In this document: positions 10,218 to 20,037 of the stretch, piece after piece
Position numbering within the stretch: position 1 is the first letter of the stretch
Layout of the letters: each line of letters opens with the position of its first letter
Assembly: GCA_020630595.1 (NCBI GenBank)
Contig: JAHDBC010000001.1
Location: forward strand, 138,189 to 202,188
Direction: 5' to 3'
DNA length: 64,000 nt
From: Planktomarina sp.
GTDB taxonomy: Bacteria > Pseudomonadota > Alphaproteobacteria > Rhodobacterales > Rhodobacteraceae
Notes under the pieces: generated by a model
Told to the model about the DNA's origin: nothing
What the model saw: only the letters and a program-made list of their open reading frames with translations
Database searches by the model: none
Translations under genes and position numbers: made by a program

Positions 10218-10235
10218 TTGAATATATAAAGGGGT

Positions 10236-10499
10236 TTAGCCCAGTGCCTTAACCCGTGCGGCCAAGCGCGACACTTTCCGTGACGCAGTGTTTTTATGGA
10301 AAATTCCCTTGGTCACGCCGCGCATCAATTCAGGCTGTGCGGCCTTCAATGCATCAGCGGCAGCAGCCTGATCGCCGGATGCGATCGCTTCTTCCACTTT
10401 GCGCAGATATGTGCGGATGCGGGATTTGCGTGCTTTGTTGACGGCAGTGCGGCGTTCAATCTGACGGGCGCGTTTCTTTGCCTGGGGCGAATTTGCCAT
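10236..10499 (-). CDS. rpsT: 30S ribosomal protein S20
   Basis: Small basic protein that binds 16S rRNA early in 30S assembly. The 87-aa form beginning [17 protein letters not shown] is the normal length and sequence; the track's 39-residue extension is upstream leader and is rejected. Basic residues dominate, with the conserved [21 protein letters not shown] at the C-terminus (shortened here to [16 protein letters not shown]). It is a single-gene unit with its own terminator, next to the dnaA region as in many alphaproteobacteria. Confidence 0.96.
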   Translation of the reverse strand: MANSPQAKKRARQIERRTAVNKARKSRIRTYLRKVEEAIASGDQAAAADALKAAQPELMRGVTKGIFHKNTASRKVSRLAARVKALG

Positions 10500-10640
10500 G
10501 GTGTGTTCCTTGATCCAAAAATAAGACGCATATGTTCGCCAGACCCACAACCGGATCGGATCAAGTTCAAGCCAAAGCGGGCCACACGCGCATGTCTGGC
10601 GCGGCGTATAGGACAAACCCGCACCAGATGCAAACCCCGA

Positions 10641-11417
10641 TTATTTGTCGCGGAATTGCGGTTCGCGCTTTTCGATAAAGGCTGACATGCCCTCTTTTTG
10701 GTCTTCGGTGGCGAACATCGAAAAGAACAGGCGCTTTTCAAACAACAGCCCTTCGGCCAATGGCGTTTCAAAGGAACGGTTCACCGCCTCTTTCGCGGCC
10801 TTGACCGAAATTTGCGATTTTTCCGTGATCTTTTGCGCCGCGCTCATGGCTTCTTCCATCAGCTTTTTGGCGGGCACCACGCGGCTGACAAGGCCGGATT
10901 TTTCCGCTTCTTCCGCATCCATGAAACGGCCAGTCAGATGCATGTCCATCGCCTTGGCCTTGCCAATGGCGTGGGTCAGGCGTTGCGTGCCACCAATGCC
11001 CGCAATCACGCCCAGGTTGATTTCAGGTTGCCCGAATTTCGCGGTATCGGCACAGATGATGAAGTCGCACATCATGGCAATTTCACAGCCACCGCCCAGC
11101 GCGTAACCCGCGACGGCGGCGATGATCGGCTTGCGGGCCCGTTCCAACGCCCGCAATTCGCCGCCCAACAGATCGCCCTGTTCCGCATCGACAAACGTCT
11201 TTTCAGCCAATTCCGTGATATCCGCGCCTGCGGCAAACGCCTTGTCTGACCCGGTGATGATCATGCAACGCACTTTGTCGTTCACATCACAGTCCGCCAC
11301 GGCCTGACCCAGTTCCTGGCACAATTGTGCATTCAGGGCATTCAACGCATCCGGGCGGTTCAGTTTGATCACCGCAACGTGGTCTTTGATATCAACGATT
11401 ATGGCTTCGTATGCCAT
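10641..11417 (-). CDS. Enoyl-CoA hydratase
   Basis: Crotonase-fold enzyme, 258 aa, that hydrates trans-2-enoyl-CoA to 3-hydroxyacyl-CoA in fatty acid or related acyl-CoA breakdown. The oxyanion-hole motif [11 protein letters not shown] and the catalytic glutamates in [11 protein letters not shown] and [10 protein letters not shown] are present, as is GIGGTQRL. The usual proline in this loop is alanine (GVIAGIGG). All marks fit a true hydratase rather than an inactive homologue. The exact substrate chain length is unknown. It stands alone between mutM and rpsT. Confidence 0.9.
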   Translation of the reverse strand: MAYEAIIVDIKDHVAVIKLNRPDALNALNAQLCQELGQAVADCDVNDKVRCMIITGSDKAFAAGADITELAEKTFVDAEQGDLLGGELRALERARKPIIAAVAGYALGGGCEIAMMCDFIICADTAKFGQPEINLGVIAGIGGTQRLTHAIGKAKAMDMHLTGRFMDAEEAEKSGLVSRVVPAKKLMEEAMSAAQKITEKSQISVKAAKEAVNRSFETPLAEGLLFEKRLFFSMFATEDQKEGMSAFIEKREPQFRDK

Positions 11418-11480
11418 GGGGCGGTCCCCTGAATTGTTTCAAGAAGTTTCAGCGTTAGCAGGTTCAACCCATCAATCAAG

Positions 11481-12332
11481 CTATCTTTGGCATTGCGCAC
11501 AGTAGAAAGATGACCGTCCTGATTGAACGATTCGGGTGATGGACCCACAGCATCCGTCCGTGCGGCAGGGCCGCCCTTCTTGATCGTAAACCCGGAATGT
11601 GTGTTGAAAATATCCAAGCTCTCCATCGGCTTGGCGGTAATCGCGCAGGGATGATCCCCCGGCTGCGATTGCCTCTTCCAGCACCTGACGAATGACTGGA
11701 ACCATGGCCCGCACACGGGGCGCAGAAATACGCCCCGCTTTGCGTTTTGGGGATATTCCAACACGGTGCAACACTTCGCAGACATAGATATTGCCCAGAC
11801 CTGAAACGATTCTCTGATCCAACAACGCGGATTTGATCGGTGTGTTCCGCCCTTTCAGCCGCGCGACCAAATAATCTTCGTCAAAGGCATTTCCCAATGG
11901 TTCCGGGCCAAGCCCCGCCAACAGTTTGTGCGCTTCAGCCCCCGCTGTGGGCAGCAGATCCATGGCCCCGAACCGGCGCGGATCGTTGAACGTGACCCGC
12001 CCACCGTCGGACATGTGCAAAACCACGTGATCATGTTTTGCGGGCGCCGGATGATCGTAGTGAAAATCACCCAAGGATACGCCCGAAATCAACATCCGCC
12101 CCGACATGCCCAGATGCACCAGCAGCGATTCCCCCGAACCCAGGTCGGCCAGAAGGTATTTCGACCGCCGCCGCAGCCGTTCGACCCGCTGCCCCGTCAG
12201 CCGTGCGGCCATATCAGGCGGGAAAGGCCAGCGCAGATCCGGGCGGTTGATGTCGGCTTGTTCGATCACTTTGCCCTCCATCACGGGGATCAGGCCGCGA
12301 CGGACTGTCTCAACCTCTGGCAATTCGGGCAT
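11481..12332 (-). CDS. mutM: Formamidopyrimidine-DNA glycosylase
   Basis: Bifunctional glycosylase/AP lyase that removes 8-oxoguanine and ring-opened purines. The start at 12332 gives the essential N-terminus [14 protein letters not shown], where Pro2 is the catalytic nucleophile after Met removal; the 26-residue extension in the track would destroy it. The C-terminal zinc finger is present ([12 protein letters not shown] and [12 protein letters not shown]). Length 283 aa is typical. It is divergent from ubiE with 83 bp between the starts. Confidence 0.96.
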   Translation of the reverse strand: MPELPEVETVRRGLIPVMEGKVIEQADINRPDLRWPFPPDMAARLTGQRVERLRRRSKYLLADLGSGESLLVHLGMSGRMLISGVSLGDFHYDHPAPAKHDHVVLHMSDGGRVTFNDPRRFGAMDLLPTAGAEAHKLLAGLGPEPLGNAFDEDYLVARLKGRNTPIKSALLDQRIVSGLGNIYVCEVLHRVGISPKRKAGRISAPRVRAMVPVIRQVLEEAIAAGGSSLRDYRQADGELGYFQHTFRVYDQEGRPCRTDGCCGSITRIVQSGRSSFYCAQCQR

Positions 12333-12415
12333 TGGTGTCTTCCTTATGGGACATGTGATTGTAACGGGCGCTGGGCGCTCTATAACCACGGTGACTATAT
12401 AAAGGCGCAAGATCG

Positions 12416-13168
12416 ATGGCCAAGGCTGAACAACCCACCACCCATTTCGGCAATGAAACCGTCCCCGAATCCGAAAAGGCGGGGCGGGTGCAAGGGGTGT
12501 TCACGTCAGTTGCGTCGAAATATGACGTGATGAACGATGTAATGTCAGTCGGGATCCATCGCATTTGGAAAGAAGCGATGATGGATTGGCTGGCCCCCCG
12601 TGGCGGTCAACAACTGCTGGATGTCGCCGGGGGAACCGGTGACATTTCCTTCAAATTTCTGGGCCGCGCCGGTCATGGCCACGCGACGGTGTGCGATATC
12701 ACCGAATCCATGCTGGTCGAAGGCCGCAAACGCGCCGAAGCGGAAAGCATGTCTGACAGCCTTGATTGGGTGGTCGGGGATGCCATGGCGTTGCCGTTCC
12801 CGGACAACAGCTTTGACGTCTACACCATCAGCTTCGGCATCCGAAATGTGACCCGCCCGCAAGAGGCGTTGAACGAAGCCTACCGCGTGCTGCGCCCCGG
12901 TGGGCGTTTGATGGTTCTGGAATTCAGCCAGTTGCCCAACCCGATGATGCAAAAAGCGTATGATTTGTATTCGTTCAACGTCATTCCGCAGATGGGCAAA
13001 ATGATCGCCAATGACCGCGACAGCTATCAATATCTGGTCGAATCGATCCGCAAATTCCCGGATCAGGATACGTTTCTGGGCATGGTGAAACAGGCAGGCT
13101 TTCACAACGCCAGCTATCGCAATCTGACAATGGGCGTGGCCGCCCTGCATTCTGGGTGGAAAATCTAG
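12416..13168 (+). CDS. ubiE: Ubiquinone biosynthesis C-methyltransferase UbiE
   Basis: SAM-dependent methyltransferase acting on the benzoquinol ring during ubiquinone (and, in some bacteria, menaquinone) synthesis. The SAM site is [15 protein letters not shown], and further UbiE signatures are [17 protein letters not shown] and [14 protein letters not shown]. 250 aa matches the family. The stop is followed after one base by the ubiB start, so both belong to one operon. Confidence 0.96.
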   Translation: MAKAEQPTTHFGNETVPESEKAGRVQGVFTSVASKYDVMNDVMSVGIHRIWKEAMMDWLAPRGGQQLLDVAGGTGDISFKFLGRAGHGHATVCDITESMLVEGRKRAEAESMSDSLDWVVGDAMALPFPDNSFDVYTISFGIRNVTRPQEALNEAYRVLRPGGRLMVLEFSQLPNPMMQKAYDLYSFNVIPQMGKMIANDRDSYQYLVESIRKFPDQDTFLGMVKQAGFHNASYRNLTMGVAALHSGWKI

Positions 13169-13169
13169 C

Positions 13170-14705
13170 GTGCGTGGCCCCCACAATATCCTGCGCCTGA
13201 TCCGCACCGGTGCAACGCTGGAACGCACAGGTGCGATGAACCTTGTGCTGGATGCGTTCAACGCGCCGCTGGGGTTGCGCATCGTCGCCAAGGTTTTGGG
13301 CTGGCCCTTTCAATGGCTGGGATACAAAGGGGACCCGTCACAACCCCCTGCCCCCCGTGCGCTTCAGGCGCTGGGTCCGGCATACATCAAATTCGGGCAG
13401 ATCCTGTCGACCCGCCCCGATGTGGTGGGCGACGAACTGGCCATCCAACTGCGTGTGTTGCAGGATAAACTGCCGCCCTTTTCGATGCGTGAAGCCAAAC
13501 GCGAAATTGAAAAGGAGCTGGAACGCCCGGTAGAGGCGATCTTTAGCGAATTTTCCGAACCCGTTGCCGCCGCGTCCCTGGCCCAGGTGCACCGCGCCCG
13601 TCTGCGTGACACCGGCGAAGAAGTTGCGGTCAAAGTCCTGCGCCCCGGCATCGAACGCGCGTTCCGGCGCGATGTGGACGCATTTTATCTGGCTGCGCGG
13701 ATTGTTGAACTGACAGCGCCATTTGCCCGCCGGTTGAAACCCATGGACGTGATCGAACACTTCGAAGGGGTGGTCGAAGGCGAATTGGATTTGCGGCTGG
13801 AAACATCCGCCGCCGCGGAATTTGCAGCAAACACGGCCAACGATCCCGGCTTCAAGCTGCCGGAGGTAAAATGGTTTTTGTCATCCCGCCGCGTCATGAC
13901 GCAGGGATGGGCCGAAGGGATCCCAGCCGGTGATGTGCCGGCCATCGATGCCGCAGGCCATGATCGCAAGGCATTGGGTGAAAGCGTGTTGCGCCTGTTC
14001 CTGTTGCACGCGTTGCGGGATGGCTATTTTCACGGCGATATGCACCACGGCAACATCAAGATCGCCGCAAATGGCGATATCATCGCCTATGATTTCGGGA
14101 TTATGGGGCGGTTGGATGAATATACACGCCGGGTCTATGCGGAAATCCTGTTCGGATTCATTCGCAAAGATTACCGCCGCGTGGCCGAAGTTCACTTCGA
14201 AGCCGGATATGTCCCAGCCGACAAGGATGTCGATGAATTTGCACGTGCCCTGCGGTCCGTGGGCGAACCAATCTTTGGCATGGATGCCAGCCAGATCAGC
14301 ATGGGGCGGCTGCTGAATTACCTGTTCGAAGTGACAGAAACATTCGGCATGGAAACCCGCACGGAACTGATCTTGCTGCAGCGAACCATGGTTGTGGTCG
14401 AAGGCGTGGCGCGCAGCCTGTACCCACAGATCAACATCTGGGAAGTCGCGCAGCCGGTCGTCGAAGATTACATCAAGGAATCGATCGGCCCCAAAGCCTT
14501 GGCCAAAGATCTGGCAAAGACCGTGCGTGTGTTATCACGCTTTGGGCCAAAACTGCCGCAAATGGCCGAAGATCTGTTGATCCGCACTTATAATCCGCCC
14601 AAAGACCCCCCAAAACCGAAAACCCCATGGGGCTTGTTCCTGCTGACCGCGGCGATTGGCGTGGCCGCGGGCATGGGTGGCGCGGTTCTTTTTTCGATCC
14701 TTTAA
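13170..14705 (+). CDS. ubiB: UbiB/ABC1-type atypical kinase for ubiquinone biosynthesis
   Basis: Membrane-anchored member of the UbiB/COQ8 protein-kinase-like family, needed for efficient ubiquinone synthesis. It has the KxGQ-type motif YIKFGQILSTRPDVVGDEL, the Ala-rich loop AAASLAQVHRARL, the lysine VAVKVLRPG, the catalytic region HGDMHHGNIKI and AYDFGIMG. The C-terminus ends in a transmembrane segment (LFLLTAAIGVAAGMGGAVLF). The start is GTG, one base after the ubiE stop. 511 aa is usual. Confidence 0.94.
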   Translation: MRGPHNILRLIRTGATLERTGAMNLVLDAFNAPLGLRIVAKVLGWPFQWLGYKGDPSQPPAPRALQALGPAYIKFGQILSTRPDVVGDELAIQLRVLQDKLPPFSMREAKREIEKELERPVEAIFSEFSEPVAAASLAQVHRARLRDTGEEVAVKVLRPGIERAFRRDVDAFYLAARIVELTAPFARRLKPMDVIEHFEGVVEGELDLRLETSAAAEFAANTANDPGFKLPEVKWFLSSRRVMTQGWAEGIPAGDVPAIDAAGHDRKALGESVLRLFLLHALRDGYFHGDMHHGNIKIAANGDIIAYDFGIMGRLDEYTRRVYAEILFGFIRKDYRRVAEVHFEAGYVPADKDVDEFARALRSVGEPIFGMDASQISMGRLLNYLFEVTETFGMETRTELILLQRTMVVVEGVARSLYPQINIWEVAQPVVEDYIKESIGPKALAKDLAKTVRVLSRFGPKLPQMAEDLLIRTYNPPKDPPKPKTPWGLFLLTAAIGVAAGMGGAVLFSIL

Positions 14706-14802
14706 CCCCGCAGCCCCCAAACAAAATTGTGAATGTATCCCATCAGCGTTGATTTATATGGCACGCCCCCGCTAAGCCTTCACCGGGAAGAGGGGACGCA
14801 CC

Positions 14803-16287
14803 ATGACAAACAACCAAGGCGATCAACGCCATCTCACCACACTTGACCGTGATCTGGGCCGGTTTTCCAGCCTGACATCTGCGACGCAGTTCGTGGGTCG
14901 CCCCCTGATCGGGATCGGCATTTCCGGCGCGTTTATCGCGCTGGCGGGGATCGTGGCCATGATCTATTTTGGCCTGTCCAACAACAGTTTCATCGTGATC
15001 GTTGCGGCCTGTTTGGGGGCGTATATGGCCCTGAACATCGGGGCGAATGACGTCGCCAACAATATGGGGCCCGCCGTGGGGGCAAATGCCCTGACCATGG
15101 GTGGCGCGATTGCAATCGCCGTGGTGTTTGAAACCGCTGGTGCCCTGATTGCCGGGGGCGATGTGGTGTCGACAATTGCCAAGGGCATCATTGCGCCCGA
15201 ACGCATGGGCACCGCATCGGTGTTCATCTGGGCGATGACATCGGCTTTGTTGGCCGCCGCGATTTGGGTGAATCTGGCCACATGGGTGGGCGCGCCCGTT
15301 TCCACGACCCATTCGGTTGTGGGTGGTGTTATGGGCGCGGGCATCGCAGCCGCCGGATTTGCCGCAGTCAGCTGGCCCACGATGGGAAAGATCGCCGCCA
15401 GCTGGGTGATCTCACCTGTTTTGGGTGGGGCCATCGCGGCGCTGTTTCTGGCGCTGATCAAATCACGCATCATCTACCGCGACGACAAGATCGCGGCCGC
15501 CAAAACATGGGTGCCCATTTTGGTTGGCATCATGGGTGGCGCATTCGCATCGTATTTGGCCCTGAAGGGGCTGAAAAAGATCATCAAGATTGATCTGCCC
15601 ATGGCGCTGATGATCGGTCTGGCAGTCGGCATTGTGATCTGGGCCATCACGATCCCCCTGATACGCAAACAGGCACAGGGGCTGGAAAACCGAAATAAAT
15701 CGCTGAAAGTTCTGTTCGGCATCCCATTGGTGGTATCTGCCGCCCTTCTTAGCTTTGCGCATGGGGCCAATGATGTGGCGAATGCCGTCGGGCCGTTGGC
15801 GGCCATCGTGCAGGCCACGCAATCGGGTGATTTCCTGCAAGCCGTCACCATTCCCACATGGGTCATGGTGATCGGTGCGTTCGGCATTTCGTTTGGGTTG
15901 TTGTTGTTCGGGCCAAAGCTGATCCGCATGGTGGGCAGCCAGATCACAAAATTGAACCCGATGCGCGCATACTGCGTGGCGCTTTCCGCGGCGATTACCG
16001 TGATCGTGGCAAGTTGGCTGGGCTTGCCCGTCAGTTCGACCCATATCGCAGTCGGTGCGGTCTTTGGTGTTGGGTTTTTCCGCGAATGGGATGCCGAACG
16101 GCGTTTGCGCAAAGCGCGGGTCGCGATGCCACACCGCACGCAATACGGCCCGGAAGAACGGCGGCGGCGGAAATTGGTGCGCCGGTCGCATTTCATGACG
16201 ATCATCGCAGCCTGGATCATCACAGTGCCTGCCGCGGCGATATTGTCTGCGGTGATCTTTTTCGTGATCAACAGCGCGACGGTTTGA
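14803..16287 (+). CDS. pit: PiT-family inorganic phosphate transporter
   Basis: Inner-membrane phosphate (metal-phosphate) symporter of 494 aa. It shows the internal duplication of the family: GANDVANNMGPAVGA in the first half and GANDVANAVGPLAA in the second, each followed by a helix with a conserved GxPVSTTH (GAPVSTTHSVVGG, GLPVSSTHIAVGA). About ten membrane helices surround a cytoplasmic loop. The SD is GAAGAGGGGACGCACC before the ATG. It ends at an intrinsic terminator. Sulfate or other anion transport is possible for some homologues but less likely. Confidence 0.92.
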   Translation: MTNNQGDQRHLTTLDRDLGRFSSLTSATQFVGRPLIGIGISGAFIALAGIVAMIYFGLSNNSFIVIVAACLGAYMALNIGANDVANNMGPAVGANALTMGGAIAIAVVFETAGALIAGGDVVSTIAKGIIAPERMGTASVFIWAMTSALLAAAIWVNLATWVGAPVSTTHSVVGGVMGAGIAAAGFAAVSWPTMGKIAASWVISPVLGGAIAALFLALIKSRIIYRDDKIAAAKTWVPILVGIMGGAFASYLALKGLKKIIKIDLPMALMIGLAVGIVIWAITIPLIRKQAQGLENRNKSLKVLFGIPLVVSAALLSFAHGANDVANAVGPLAAIVQATQSGDFLQAVTIPTWVMVIGAFGISFGLLLFGPKLIRMVGSQITKLNPMRAYCVALSAAITVIVASWLGLPVSSTHIAVGAVFGVGFFREWDAERRLRKARVAMPHRTQYGPEERRRRKLVRRSHFMTIIAAWIITVPAAAILSAVIFFVINSATV

Positions 16288-16304
16288 TCGAATGATACGA
16301 AAAG

Positions 16305-16340
16305 CAAAGGCCCAGCACACAGCGGTGTCTGGGCCTTTGG
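16305..16340 (+). terminator. Terminator after the phosphate transporter gene
   Basis: CAAAGGCCCAG ... CTGGGCCTTTG with an additional ACAC/GTGT pair near the loop, followed by GTTTT. It lies 18 bp after the stop of the transporter gene and 14 bp before the opposing tRNA. Confidence 0.8.
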
Positions 16341-16353
16341 TTTTATGCGCTTC

Positions 16354-16429
16354 TGGTGCCGCTGAAGGGACTCGAACCCCCGACCCCATCATTACGAATG
16401 ACGTGCTCTACCAGCTGAGCTACAGCGGC
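16354..16429 (-). tRNA. tRNA-Thr (anticodon CGT)
   Basis: Read on the minus strand: acceptor GCCGCTG pairs with CAGCGGC and is followed by ACCA, so the CCA end is encoded. The D arm is GCTCAGCTGGTAGAGC, the anticodon loop is TTCGTAA (anticodon CGT, reading ACG), and the T arm is GGGGGTTCGAGTCCC. 76 nt in all. It reads the rarer-wobble threonine codon ACG. Confidence 0.95.
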
Positions 16430-16473
16430 CCGCCCCAGTGTTTATCAGGTGATCTTCCGGGGGTGTAGGGGAT

Positions 16474-17946
16474 TTAAGTCTTCCCCTCCGAATTTTCTGC
16501 AGGATCAGATTGATTTTCGATCACCACGACATCTTCGACAACCGAAACCGCGCCGTCGTCTGCCAATGCGACGGCCTGCGATGCGCCCGTGATCATCGGC
16601 AACGTTGCGATTGACAGCGACGTGGACTGTGATGGGCGTTTCCATGAAATGCTGTCAAACGTATCGCAGTTCAGGCAAACGGGTTCCCAATCCTTGTGCG
16701 CTTCGCCACAGGCGTCGCAAATCCATTCCGGATCCCGCTGCGCGGCAAGGGCGCGGGTCAACAAACCACGCACGGTGTCATCATCGCCGCCCTGACCCCG
16801 TTCAATCGCGGCCATGATTGTCAATGACCGCATGGTCGGATCTTCTTCGACCAGATTGCCCAGCGCGGATGCCGCCGCGGCATAATCTTCGTTGGCGATA
16901 TGGCTTTCGGCCAGCACCATTTTGCTTTCCGGGTGCGCCGCGTTTGTCTTGGCCAGTTTCTGGAAACGCTTCACACGATCCGCAGCTGTTTCATCAGGCG
17001 CAATCGCTGCGTAAGCTGCCGCCAGATCGGGATGCGGCACGGTGGACCACGCCGCCTTGATCACCCGTTCCGCCAGTTTTGGCTGGCCTTTTTCCATGTG
17101 GGCCCGTGCCGCCAAAACAACGCCCGGTACCAGATCCGGTGACAGGCGATTGGCTTCGACGGCCAATTCCTGTGCATCGTCCATTTTCCCGGCTTCACGC
17201 AGCTTTCGCGCCTCTGACAGCGCCATGATGCCATCGCGGCGGCGGTGCACATCGCGGGGCAACGACCCATAACGCAGCTTGGACGCCAGCGTTTTGCGCG
17301 CGCCGGTCCAATCTTCATCACCGGTTTGCAGTTTCAAAAGCGTATCTTGCGTTTCTTCATGCTTGGGTTCGATTTCGTTCGCCTTTTCCGCAAGTTTAAG
17401 TGCGGTTTCGGTGTCACCGGTTTCAAGCTTTTGCTGCAGCAAGCCGCGCACCCCGACAAACCGGGTTCGGTCATGGTTCAGCAATTCCTTGTACGTTTGT
17501 TCCGCAACCCGGCTGTCACCCGCCTGTTCGGCTGCCTGCGCGATGACAAGGTTCGTCACATCGGGCTTGTTCAGCAAACGGTCCGCCTTTTTGGCCTTGG
17601 CCATGGCGGTTTTGCCATCCCCGCTGGCCAGCGCGACCAATCCATCCGACAGCGCATCAATCCCGCGGCGTTCGCGGCTGCGATCAAAATAGCGCGAAAA
17701 TGCGGTTTCATCACCATTGATGAACTTCAACAGCGCGATGATCAGGCTGAAGACCTTTAGGAAAAGCCAGACCGCCAAGATCAGCAAGATCAAGGCCAGC
17801 GTTGCCTGCAGAACGGTCAACGTCACTTCTACCCCGGCAACGGCCACGGTGATGCCGCCGCTGGTTTCCATCAATTGCCCAAAACCAAACGCAAGCGCGG
17901 CAACCATTGCCACAAAAATCAGAACCTTTGTCAAAGACCACAACAT
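16474..17946 (-). CDS. hemY: HemY-like membrane TPR protein
   Basis: Inner-membrane protein of the proteobacterial HemY family (not protoporphyrinogen oxidase), about 490 aa. It has two N-terminal membrane helices (LIFVAMVAALAFGFGQLM and ATLALILLILAVWLFLKVF), then a HemY N-domain and a long TPR-type helical region, and ends with a Cys-rich pair CDACGEAHKDWEPVCLNCD (shortened) resembling a rubredoxin-like zinc site. The ATG at 17946 is chosen because it begins the membrane helix. It is the last gene of hemD-mitofilin-hemY, an arrangement known in alphaproteobacteria. Its molecular role is not settled. Confidence 0.85.
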   Translation of the reverse strand: MLWSLTKVLIFVAMVAALAFGFGQLMETSGGITVAVAGVEVTLTVLQATLALILLILAVWLFLKVFSLIIALLKFINGDETAFSRYFDRSRERRGIDALSDGLVALASGDGKTAMAKAKKADRLLNKPDVTNLVIAQAAEQAGDSRVAEQTYKELLNHDRTRFVGVRGLLQQKLETGDTETALKLAEKANEIEPKHEETQDTLLKLQTGDEDWTGARKTLASKLRYGSLPRDVHRRRDGIMALSEARKLREAGKMDDAQELAVEANRLSPDLVPGVVLAARAHMEKGQPKLAERVIKAAWSTVPHPDLAAAYAAIAPDETAADRVKRFQKLAKTNAAHPESKMVLAESHIANEDYAAAASALGNLVEEDPTMRSLTIMAAIERGQGGDDDTVRGLLTRALAAQRDPEWICDACGEAHKDWEPVCLNCDTFDSISWKRPSQSTSLSIATLPMITGASQAVALADDGAVSVVEDVVVIENQSDPAENSEGKT

Positions 17947-17956
17947 GGCAATATCC

Positions 17957-19216
17957 TTAATTTTGGGACAGTTGTGCGGCCATGTCAGCGGCGGCACGTT
18001 GCGCATCGGCGCGTGTGTTGGCTTGGTTGACCCATGGGGCCAAGATGTCTTTTGCGGATGAGGGCAAGGCGGCTATTTCTTCCAGCGCATCTGAAATGGC
18101 GCCTGTTTTTACCGCTGCTTCTGCGCGCGACAAAACGGCATCCGGGCCAGATCCTTCCTGCGGCGACAAAGACCGCACGTTCAGTTGCGACCGGAAAAAC
18201 GCACCCAATCCAGATTCACCTTCTTCGCGTGGGGCATCCACACGCGCGGCGGCCAGCGCTGCACGGGCCAGATCCGGGAATTGTTCCTGAAGCGCCGCTT
18301 GGGTCGGCACACCATCAGTTGCGTTTTCGGTCAGAATGTCCGGCACAGCGATGTCGGAATTTTCCTGCAAAACGGCAAGGGTGTCTGCATAGCCACCCCC
18401 CGACGCAAGGGCGGCCGCAATGGAATTCAGCGCCGATTGCGCGGCGCCCAAACGGGCGGCGTCCACGGCACTTTGTTCCAATGCTGCTGCCTGTTCCTTG
18501 GCAGTGGTGATTTCGGCGCGGGCGGCATCTGCGACATTGGTCACATCGTCCAACTGCGCGGCCACGCTGTCGCGCAGGGCCTGAAGCTCCGCGTTATAGG
18601 CGGCGATCGCCTCTGGTGCGACAACTTCGGTCAATGGGCGCTTTTCCAAAACGGTGATGCGGTCGTTGATTTGGGTCGCGCTGGCTTCAAGCGTGGCGAT
18701 TTGATCCGATATATCGGTCAGGCGTGTCGATAGATCAGCCACATCTGATGACAAATCCGGTACAGCCGGGGTTGCCGCCAGTGCAGACACATCGGCAGAC
18801 AAGGCGGCAACGTCAGACTGCAATTCCGATTGCGCGGATTCCACGGACGCCAATGGGTCAGGGGCATCGCCATTCAGGTATTCGGGCAAATATGTTGCCG
18901 CGCCATACCCGATGCCCCCGGCCACCAAACCGCCCAACACCATGGGGACAAAGCCACCCTTGCGCTGCACAACAACCGGTTCGGGCGCAGGTGCCATCGG
19001 TGTTTGCGCATCCTGCACTTCTTCCGCAGCGTCGCCGGACGCTGATGGGTCATCATCGGCAGGCGTGTCTTCCGCGACGATATCGCCATCGGCCACGGGT
19101 AGTTCTTCGGCAGAACCCTTTTCAGCGTCAGGGGCTGACGTTTCTTCGATAACGACTGCGTCTTCGACGGGTGTGTCTTTTGCGTCCGGTTCGACGGATG
19201 TCTTTTTCTTCGCCAC
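17957..19216 (-). CDS. Alphaproteobacterial mitofilin (Mic60-like) membrane protein
   Basis: COG4223/mitofilin family protein, 419 aa. The first ~85 residues are acidic, Ala/Asp/Glu-rich and low complexity; a single membrane helix follows (about 88-110, GGFVPMVLGGLVAGGIGYGA). Residues ~120-280 are predicted coiled coil, and the C-terminus (from about 300) holds the conserved mitofilin region with FPDLARAALAAARVD. Homologues shape inner membranes (intracytoplasmic membranes in bacteria, cristae junctions in mitochondria). The gene lies between hemD and hemY, the context reported for bacterial Mic60. Confidence 0.8.
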   Translation of the reverse strand: MAKKKTSVEPDAKDTPVEDAVVIEETSAPDAEKGSAEELPVADGDIVAEDTPADDDPSASGDAAEEVQDAQTPMAPAPEPVVVQRKGGFVPMVLGGLVAGGIGYGAATYLPEYLNGDAPDPLASVESAQSELQSDVAALSADVSALAATPAVPDLSSDVADLSTRLTDISDQIATLEASATQINDRITVLEKRPLTEVVAPEAIAAYNAELQALRDSVAAQLDDVTNVADAARAEITTAKEQAAALEQSAVDAARLGAAQSALNSIAAALASGGGYADTLAVLQENSDIAVPDILTENATDGVPTQAALQEQFPDLARAALAAARVDAPREEGESGLGAFFRSQLNVRSLSPQEGSGPDAVLSRAEAAVKTGAISDALEEIAALPSSAKDILAPWVNQANTRADAQRAAADMAAQLSQN

Positions 19217-19288
19217 GTAACGTGTACCTTCCGATATGCGGTGCGGACCATATCATCCGCAGAAAACTATAACTGCCGGGTCAGATGC

Positions 19289-19969
19289 TCAACCCCGGTG
19301 CGATTCTTCCAGTGTTGCGACCATCATGTCGTGTGACGTTGGGCTGTCCGCAACCCGAATCCGTGAAAACCCCGCGTCGCGGCAGATGTTGGCAACGGAA
19401 TTGCTGATGCAAACAGCATGATGATTTCGTGTGACTGTCATTTGATCGATCAATAGCTGTGCGGACCGGGGCGAAAAAAGGGGAAGAACCACGGGCGTTC
19501 CCCGCTGCAATACAGCCACCGCATCCGGTGAAAGGTCTTGTTCGATCTGATCGTATACAATGCAGTCTGCCACATCGGTCCCTTTTGCTGCCAACACCCC
19601 AACCAAATCACCGGTCGTATGGTTCCCCCGCACATGCAGATACCGCACGCCCGGCATTGCGACGAAATCAGCCATCAGGTCCGACACGGTCGCGCCACCG
19701 AACCGGGCCTGAAATCCACGATCCAACGTGCGCCGCGTCGTCGCTTGCCCTACGCAAATAGCGCGGCGCCCATGCGGTTCAAAATCTTGGGGCAGGGATT
19801 TGATCGCTTGCGATGATGTGACCAGCGCCACATCGAAATCGGGGATTTGAACGTCCCGCGGTTTGACAGCAATCACGGGGCTGATCACCACATCCACCTG
19901 CGCCCCCAGCTGGGTTTTGAACGCAATGGACTGCGCCTGCGGGCGGGTGATCAAGATTGGGTGCGCCAT
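19289..19969 (-). CDS. hemD: Uroporphyrinogen-III synthase
   Basis: Cyclises hydroxymethylbilane to uroporphyrinogen III with inversion of ring D in heme, siroheme and cobalamin synthesis. The 226-aa sequence begins [18 protein letters not shown] and has the two-lobe layout of HemD; sequence conservation in this family is low, so the call also rests on its position upstream of the mitofilin and hemY genes. hemC, often adjacent, is not in this window; tsaD diverges 68 bp upstream instead. Confidence 0.85.
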   Translation of the reverse strand: MAHPILITRPQAQSIAFKTQLGAQVDVVISPVIAVKPRDVQIPDFDVALVTSSQAIKSLPQDFEPHGRRAICVGQATTRRTLDRGFQARFGGATVSDLMADFVAMPGVRYLHVRGNHTTGDLVGVLAAKGTDVADCIVYDQIEQDLSPDAVAVLQRGTPVVLPLFSPRSAQLLIDQMTVTRNHHAVCISNSVANICRDAGFSRIRVADSPTSHDMMVATLEESHRG

Positions 19970-20037
19970 TGGTCCCGGGATTGAGCGTTCGGATATCAGA
20001 TGCTAGGCCCCTGCCAACCAAGATGCAATGGACCCCC

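Larger units (their letters stand above)
9816..10235 (-). promoter_or_regulatory. dnaA upstream regulatory region (420 bp, no gene)
   Basis: This stretch has no plausible ORF. It holds, from the dnaA side: a perfect dyad at 9905-9919, one weak DnaA box CGATCCACA (10008-10016, 7 of 9 matches), five GANTC sites between 10024 and 10107, a CtrA-like TTAA-N7-TAAA (10110-10124), and the rpsT terminator. I could not place a convincing sigma-70 promoter. The density of cell-cycle-type motifs suggests it controls dnaA. A secondary origin is possible but only one weak DnaA box is visible. Confidence 0.6.

Noticed and set aside
9816-10235. dnaA upstream region as the main oriC
   Set aside because: Only one weak DnaA box and no strongly AT-rich stretch; the 47.0-47.4 kb region is much better supported.
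12545-13291. 248-aa minus-strand ORF opposite ubiE
   Set aside because: Shadow frame of ubiE, which has clear SAM-binding motifs.
14743-16392. Long minus-strand ORFs opposite the phosphate transporter (189, 169, 309 and 277 aa)
   Set aside because: Shadows of a high-GC gene: repetitive His/Arg/Pro-rich or Ala/Thr-rich sequence, no motif, and the plus-strand PiT protein is unambiguous.
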